Assembly: GCA_036365145.1 (NCBI GenBank)
Contig: JAEOAD010001413.1
Coordinates: 2,802,001 to 2,866,000, forward strand
Reading direction: 5' to 3'
DNA length: 64,000 nucleotides
Origin: Orientallactaga sibirica
Taxonomy: Eukaryota > Chordata > Mammalia > Rodentia > Dipodidae
A model generated the notes under the pieces. It was not told the origin of the DNA. It was given only the letters and a program-made list of their open reading frames with translations, and searched no databases. The stretch's first letter is position 1, and the number at the start of each line of letters is the position of its first letter. The position numbers were made by a program, and so were the translations under genes. Positions 58,138-64,000 of the stretch are shown one piece after another.

Positions 58138-58800
58138 CTCTGCCTCTTCTCTCTCCAAAAAAAAAATAATAATAAAGTAGTGTAGGGCTGGAGAGTTGGC
58201 TTAGCCATTAAGGCACTTGCCTGCAAAGCTTAAAGATCCAGGTTCTATTCCCCAGGACTCATGTAAGCTAGATGCACAGGTGGCACATGCATCTGGCGTT
58301 TGATTGCAGTGGCTAGAGGCCCTAGCATGCCCATTCTTTCTCTCTAAGTGCATCTTTCTCTCTCTCAAATAAACAAAATATATTTTTGTAAGTAATGTAG
58401 GTAAGCTGGGCATGGTGGTACATACCTTTAGTCACAGCACTCAGGAGGCTGGGGTAGGAGGATCTGTGTGAGTTCAAGACCAGCCTGGATCTACAGAATG
58501 AGTGACAGGTCAGCCCAATCTAGAGTAAGACCCTGCCTCAAAAAAAAAAAAAAAAATTCAGGTCTGGAGAGACAGCTTAGCAGTTAAGGCACTTGCCTTC
58601 AAAGCCAAAGGACTCAGGTTCAATTCCCCAGGTTCCACATAAACCAGGTACACAAGAATGCACATGCATCTGGAGTTCATTTGCAGTGGCTGGAGGCCCT
58701 GGCATGCCCATTCTTTTTGTTTGTCTCTCTGTCTGCCTCTCTCTCTCTCTCAAATAAATAAATGAAAATGAAATAAAATATACTACATTAAATTATTATT
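56761..58800. repeat. SINE cluster
   Basis: B1-like plus copies lie at about 57122-57280, 57535-57675, 57717-57865 and 58405-58550. tRNA-type SINEs on plus lie at 57328-57520, 57905-58175 (long form), 58186-58400 and 58560-58770. AAAT-type simple repeats follow several of them (57281-57310, 57670-57712). 56761-57120 contains a broken B1 scrap and otherwise nothing identifiable. Confidence 0.8.
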
Positions 58801-58819
58801 TTTTTAAAATTATTTTATT

Positions 58820-58930
58820 TTATTTATTTTTAAAGTTCAGCCGAAATCCAGATGTAGTGGCGCACGCCCTTTAATCTGGCTAAATGTGGGCATTTGGGAG
58901 GCAGAGGTAAGGCCATCTCTCCAGCCCTAA
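58820..58930. repeat. Small interleaved SINE tract
   Basis: Fragments alternate: 'ccgaaatccagatgt' (long tRNA-type SINE, minus), 'agtggcgcacgccctttaat' (B1, plus), 'ctggctaaatgtggg' (tRNA-type), 'atttgggaggcagaggtaa' (B1), 'ggccatctctccagcccta' (tRNA-type). It is the same pattern as at 55955-56630. Confidence 0.6.
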
Positions 58931-60102
58931 ATTATTTATTTTTGAGTTGCCTTTAATCTCAGTATTTGGGAGGCAGAGGTAGGAGGATTGCTGAGAGTTT
59001 GAGGCCAGCCTGAGACTACATAGTAAATTCTGGACAGCTTGGACTAGAAAAGAGAGACCCTACTGAAACAACTTCTGTTAAACAGACCTAAGGGAAGCCA
59101 TTTTAGGCCACTCAGCCATCTTGAAACTCTCACAAAAAAAAATCTACACAAAAAACCAGGCAGAGTGGCAAGTGCTTGTGATCCCAGAGCTGGGGAGGTG
59201 GAGACTGGCAATCCTTGAGCCTCACAGGCTAGCTAGTCTAGTTGAATCGGTGAGCTGTAGATTCAGTGAGAGATTCCCCCCTCACACTCACACACCAGTC
59301 TCAAAAAACAGCTGAGGAAAACTCGGGCTGGAGAGATGGTTTAGTGGTTAAGATGCCTGCCTCCTAAGCCTAAGAACACCTGTTCCAATCTCCAGTGGTT
59401 CCAATCTCCAGGTCCCACGTTTAGCCAGATGCAAAGTGACGCAAGGGCGCAATACCACACTTGACCACAAGGGGGTGCACGCATCTGGATTTCGTTCATA
59501 GCAGCTGAGACACTGCTGGCGCGCCCATCTCTATCTGTCTCCCTCTCCCTCTCTCTCAAAAAAAAAAAAATCTGAGGAAAACGCAACATTGATCTTGGGC
59601 CTCCACACACATACATTTGTATGTGCATCTGCACACACATGTGAACACACATACATGCCACATACACATACACATTGAAAACCCAACTGTCCATGGATAG
59701 AAACCTCTGAAACCACAAGCTAAAATAAATATATCCTGCTTTTTTTTTTTTTGGTTTTTCGAGGTAGGGTCTCACTCTGGCCCAGGCTGACCTGGAATTC
59801 ATTATGTAGTCTCAGGGTGGCCTTGAACTCACCGTGATCCTCCTACCTCTGCCTCCTGAGTGCTGGGATTAAAGGCGTGCGCCACCACGCCTGGCTTTAT
59901 ATCCTGCTTTTAAGTTGTGCATCTTGGGGCTGGAGAGATTGCTTAGTGGTTAGGGCACTTGTCTACAAAGCCTAGGGACCCAGGTTCAATTCCTCAGTAC
60001 CCATATAAGCTAGATGCACAAGGTGGCTCACGCATCTGGAGTTTGTTTGCAGTTGACTAGAGGCCCTGGCGTGCCCATTCTCTCTCTCTTCTCTCTCCCT
60101 CC

Positions 60103-60149
<47 letters not shown>

Positions 60150-60330
60150 AAATATTCAAGTTTTGCATCTCAAATATGGTGAAGGAAAGGTAGCTTTTAG
60201 CAGTCCATTCAAGAACAAGGCTTGGACTTGGTTGCCCAGTGCCAGATGGAACATGAAGAATAGATATCACGTAACAGTGGTCAGCACCTGTGACAGCTGA
60301 GTCATCTCCTCAGTCCCCGTTCACAGAAAT
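58931..60330. repeat. SINEs and simple repeats
   Basis: B1-like copies lie at about 58945-59065 (+, diverged) and 59745-59895 (-). tRNA-type SINEs lie at 59325-59570 (+, long form) and 59927-60110 (+). A (TAAA)n array of about 11 units occupies 60104-60150. CA-rich sequence lies at 59600-59675. 60155-60330 has no assigned feature. Confidence 0.75.
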
Positions 60331-60448
60331 TGGAAAGTTGCCACAGTAAATTTTCTCCTTATGGTGGGAGGGGCTGATAGGCTTGTGATGTTTTCTGGTG
60401 TGCCTGGATTTCTGATGTAGACTTCAAACTCAAGAAGAGTTAGGCTGC

Positions 60449-60520
60449 ATGGATCAGCCACTCATGGAACAATTCAGGTGTTACAAGATCCTGACCGTTG
60501 GGTTACTCTTACTGGTTTGG
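60449..60520 (+). CDS. Candidate short first coding exon (signal-peptide-like), unrecognised
   Basis: An ATG at 60449-60451 opens 24 codons ending exactly at a consensus donor, TTTGG|gtgagt. The peptide has a polar start, one basic segment and a hydrophobic run ILTVGLLLLVW, the profile of a signal peptide or signal anchor. It lies in SINE-free sequence. I do not recognise a gene, and no following exon was found in the remaining 3.5 kb, so chance is a serious alternative. Confidence 0.22.
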
Positions 60521-61685
60521 GTGAGTACTTCCTTTGCTTGTCATGGCCAACTACGTTTCTTCTCTGCCTGTGTTTAGATTGGTTAAATGCTTTCATCTAG
60601 GAGAAGGAGAAAGGGCTGAGGGAGGCTCTCAATGCTCCTACTTCCACGTCAGTGACTTTTTAGGAACCCCAACCGGAGGGTAGAATGCCATGCTAGGACG
60701 AGTGAGCAGGTTGGATATTAAAGTCTTTCAAGGAATCCAAAACATAAACTCGGAAGAAGTCGTTCAGGGAAATGCCAACAGAGAAAAGACTAAACAATTG
60801 TGTGAATTTTTCTGGGAAAGACAATGAAGAGATAGGTGATCAATGACAGGCCAAAGGAGCAGTAAGTCCACCCATGTCTAAGTGAACCAATGAATTTATT
60901 AGACTGACTTACAGGAGCATGGGTGAGGAGTGACTTGACTTAAAACAGCCACAAGCATGGATGAGGCATGGTGACTGCCTTTAATCCCAACACTCGGGAG
61001 GCAGAGGTAGGAGGAGGAGTTCGAGGCCACCTTGAGACCCATAGTTATTCCAAACCAGAGTGAGACCCACAAAAACTCTCACCCCAGCACGGATGACAGT
61101 TTTCCTGTAGCTGCATATATGCAGTGTCTTCCCGCTTCAGTTAACCGTCCACATTCTGAAGATTCTGGGTGTACACGTCTCCCCAGACCATCTGCAGTAG
61201 AGCAGAGCTCAGTATGGCTGGGAAGGGGCCGCAGGAGGGAAGCCCTGGAATCTCAGCTGAGGGTCTAATGATGCTCTTGCCCACTCCCTCCTGTGAGGGA
61301 GTGTTAACGCAGGTAGCGTCTTGGGCTCTCGGAGTGTCCCCCAGCAACAATCCACATGGGTCTTTGTTCTCTCACCTCAGAAAGTATTTTTCTTGCTTCT
61401 GTGTCTATGAGAGATTAAAGTCTCCTGGCATCTGGTTCTGCTTTTAAGCCTAGAGTTACAGAACCAGAAAAGCAGTTGACTAGATCAAAAATGAGCAATA
61501 GGGTGGAATAATGCTATGTCACTTCTCTGAGGCAGTAGAGAGAAAAACCATGACATTTCCAAGAAGAGGGATTTCCTGGTTCATCCATGGTCAAAATTGA
61601 AATTTCAACTCATAAGGTGTTATTGATATTTAAACATTTTCACAATTTTTTGAGAATACATATTTCTGACTTTTCTTAAAACATG
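60521..61685. other. Mostly unique sequence, possible LTR-like segment at 61080-61460
   Basis: SINE content is low (a degraded B1-like piece at 60960-61070). The part 61080-61460 contains 'gagattaaagtctcctggcat' (61411-61431), an ATTAAA-type signal in a context like some ERV or MaLR LTRs. I could not identify LTR ends or a target-site duplication. No gene is supported. Confidence 0.35.
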
Positions 61686-61760
61686 GGTGATTTCCATGGG
61701 ATATTGTCTACAATTAAGGAAGTTGTCAATAAAAATAAATAAATAAAATTTTTAAAAAAC
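61686..61760 (+). mobile_element. LINE-1 3' tail fragment
   Basis: Contains 'atgggatattgtctacaatt', then 'aaggaagttgtcaataaaaa' and an AAAT-rich tail. It is the counterpart of the end at 56700-56750, and in reverse at 62905-63025. Confidence 0.55.
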
Positions 61761-64000
61761 ATGGATGATTTGGGCTGGGGAGATGAACTAGTGGGTGAAG
61801 TGCTTGCCAATCAAGCATGAGGACTTGAATTTAGATCCCCAGAACTCACATAAAATGCTGGGCTTGGGGCCGGAGAGATGGCTTAGCAGTTAAGGCGCTT
61901 GCCTGTGAAGCTGAAGGACCCATGTTCAACTCTCCAGGTCCTACGTAAGCCAGACGCACAAAGATGAGGCAAATGCAAGGTTGCACATGTCCACTAGGTG
62001 GCACAAGCATCTGGAGTTCAATTGCAGTGGCTGAAGCCCTTGTGTGCCAATTCTGTGTGTGTGTGTGTGTGTGTGTGTGTCTAAAATAAAACTAAAAGAT
62101 AAAAAAATTAAAATGCTGGGCTTGGAAATGCATTCCTGTAATCTCAGCACTGGGGAGACAGAAAGAGGACCCCCAGAGCTTGCTGCCTAGCTGGTCTAGC
62201 TGAATCCAGGAGCTCTAGGTTCTTTGAGAGACCTTGCCTTCAAAAAAGGAAAAGGTGGAAAGGCATAGAAGGAGTCACCTGGGCTGGAGAGATGGCTTAG
62301 CGGTTAAGGCGCCTGCCTCCTAAGCCTAAGAACCCGATTCCAATCTCCAGGTCCCATGTTTAGCCAGATGCAAAGTGACGCAAGGGCGCAATGCCGCACT
62401 TGACCACAAGGGGGCGCATGCATCTGGATTTCATTCACAGCTGCTGGCGCGCCCATCTCTATCTGTCTCCCTCTCCCTCTCTGTCTGTCTCTCTCTGTGT
62501 CTCTCTCCAAAAATAAATAAAATAATTTTAAAAAATTTAAAAAAAGAAGGAGACACCTAAAATAGACCTCTGGATTCTAGCTGCATATGCACAACATGTA
62601 CACAAATGTGCATCCACATGTACATGAACACCAAAGCATGCATGCATGCACACGCTATACATGTGTGAGGAAAGTGGATGATTAGTACTATGGGTTAACA
62701 AATCAGATTTTGTTTTTTTTTTTTTTTTTTTTTTTTTTGAGGTAGGGTCTCTCTCTAGCCCAGGCTGACCTGGGATTCACTGTGTAGTCTCAGAATAACC
62801 TTGAACTCATGACAATCCTCCTACCTCTGCTTCCCAGGTGCTGGGATTAAAGGTGTGCACCACCATGTCCAGTTTACAAATCAGATTTTTTAAATCAGTC
62901 TTTATTTGAGATTTTTTTAAACGTTTTTTATTGACAATTTCCATAATTACAGACAATAAACCATGCTTATTCCCTCCTCTATCCCATTTTCCCCTTCACA
63001 TACCCAGCCTCCATCATATCAAATCAGATTTTTTAATTTTTTTATTTTTATTTATTTATTTGAGAGAGAGGCAGAGAGAGAGAGAAAGAGAAAGAGAGAG
63101 AGAATGGGCGCACCATGGCCTCCAGCCACTGTAAACAAACTCCAGACGCACGCACCACCTTCTGCATCTGGTTTTTGTGGGTCCTGGGGAATCAAACCTG
63201 GGTCCTTTGGCTTTACAGGCAAGTGCCTTAACTGCTAAGCCATCTCTCCAGCCCCTCAAGTCAGATTTTGGGTGGGGGGGGCTTTCGAGGTGGAGTCTCA
63301 CTTTGGTCCACGCTGACCTGGAATTAACTATGTAGTCTCAGGGTGGCCTTGAACTCACTCACAGCGATCCTCCTACCTCTGCCTTCCAAGTGCTGGGATT
63401 ACAGGCGTGCGCCACCATACCCAGCTTTTTTTTTTTTTTTTTTTTTTCGGTTTTTTGAGATAGGGTCTTAAGCCCAGGCTGACCTGGAATTCACTCTGTA
63501 GTCTCAGGGTGACCTCTCAAACTCACAGTGATCCTCCTACCTCTGCCTCCCAAGTGCTGGATTAAAGGCGTGCGCCACCACACCCAGCTCAAATCAGATT
63601 TTTAAATAAAATTTTTAAATATTTCATTTATTTATTTGAGAGAGAAAGAGGAAAAAGGAAAGAGAGAGAGAAAAAAAATGGGCATGCCAGAGCTTCTAGC
63701 CACTGCAAATGAACTCTAGATGCATGCATCTCCTTGTGCATCTGGCTTACCTGGGTACTGGGGAACTGAACCTGGGTTCTTAGGTTTCACAGGCAAGTGC
63801 CTTAACTGCCAAGCCATCTCTCTAGCCCAACAAAGAACAATGATAGAGTTAAATATGGAAATTCAAATTGCTTTTTTCCAAAGAAAGTGTTGATTTCATT
63901 TTCAGAGCAGCTTTTTATTGTCTGAAATGTAGACTTCTTTGTATAGCACCCTAACCTTTCCACCTATTAAAAGAAGTCAGGGCTGGTGAGGTGGATCAGC
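61761..64000. repeat. SINEs at the right end of the window
   Basis: tRNA-type SINEs: 61867-62100 (+, with a (GT)n tract at 62055-62080), 62282-62530 (+, long form), 63035-63255 (-), 63610-63828 (-) and a new one starting near 63980. B1-like: 62710-62875, 63270-63427 and 63430-63590, all minus. A LINE tail lies at 62905-63025 (-). A short alternating TGCA/CATG stretch lies at 62635-62660. No gene is seen. Confidence 0.8.

Noticed and set aside
1..64000. Many regularly recurring direct repeats that could suggest a CRISPR array
   Set aside because: They are dispersed SINEs in both orientations with variable spacing in a mammalian genome.

Overview
The window is rodent nuclear genomic DNA. It is saturated with two short interspersed repeat classes. 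One is a 7SL-derived, B1-like monomer. The other is a tRNA-type SINE that begins 'ggctggagagatggcttag' and occurs in a short and a long form. The genes are intron-split mammalian orthologues, and the start of the cohesin gene STAG3 resembles the mouse form. The SINE set looks to me like a jerboa-type (Dipodoidea) rodent, but that is recollection and the species cannot be proved from the window.

The gene order is the conserved block on human 7q22 (mouse chromosome 5), read here as STAG3 (-, N-terminal exons only), GPC2 (+), GAL3ST4 (+), TRAPPC14/C7orf43 (+), LAMTOR4 (-). Positions 1-11.1 kb hold STAG3 coding exons at 8358-8527, 5690-5792 and 5336-5458, inside SINE-filled introns. A GC-rich, head-to-head promoter at about 11.1-11.8 kb separates STAG3 from GPC2. 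GPC2 has ten coding exons (11833-18777, 578 codons plus stop). GAL3ST4 has three coding exons. The large third exon lies in a 2.26-kb tandem duplication: copy 1 is frameshifted and copy 2 is intact. TRAPPC14 has eleven coding exons (36042-39574), with a 2-nt deficit in a C-run of the last exon. LAMTOR4 has four coding exons on the minus strand (41331-45005).

From 45.3 kb to the right end I found no confirmed host gene. At 45.3-49.8 kb there are minus-strand remains of gammaretrovirus-like (class I) endogenous retroviruses: gag matrix and capsid, reverse transcriptase, RNase H, a primer-binding site and part of an LTR. All are broken by stops, SINEs and rearrangements. A second near-identical tandem duplication (about 2.36 kb, 51434-53798 and from 53799) carries another retroviral leader/matrix piece plus LINE-like sequence. 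Next to it, at about 55.95-56.63 kb, pieces of two SINE families alternate in a way that looks more like a consensus/assembly artefact than nested insertion.

The genes do not form a pathway. GPC2 is a neuronal heparan-sulfate proteoglycan, GAL3ST4 a Golgi sulfotransferase, TRAPPC14 a TRAPPII vesicle-tethering/ciliogenesis subunit, LAMTOR4 a lysosomal Ragulator subunit for mTORC1, and STAG3 a meiotic cohesin subunit. I found no CRISPR array, operon or evidently new biological system. The observations most worth checking are the two tandem duplications, the homopolymer frameshifts, the interleaved SINE tract and a CLEAR-like E-box at LAMTOR4.
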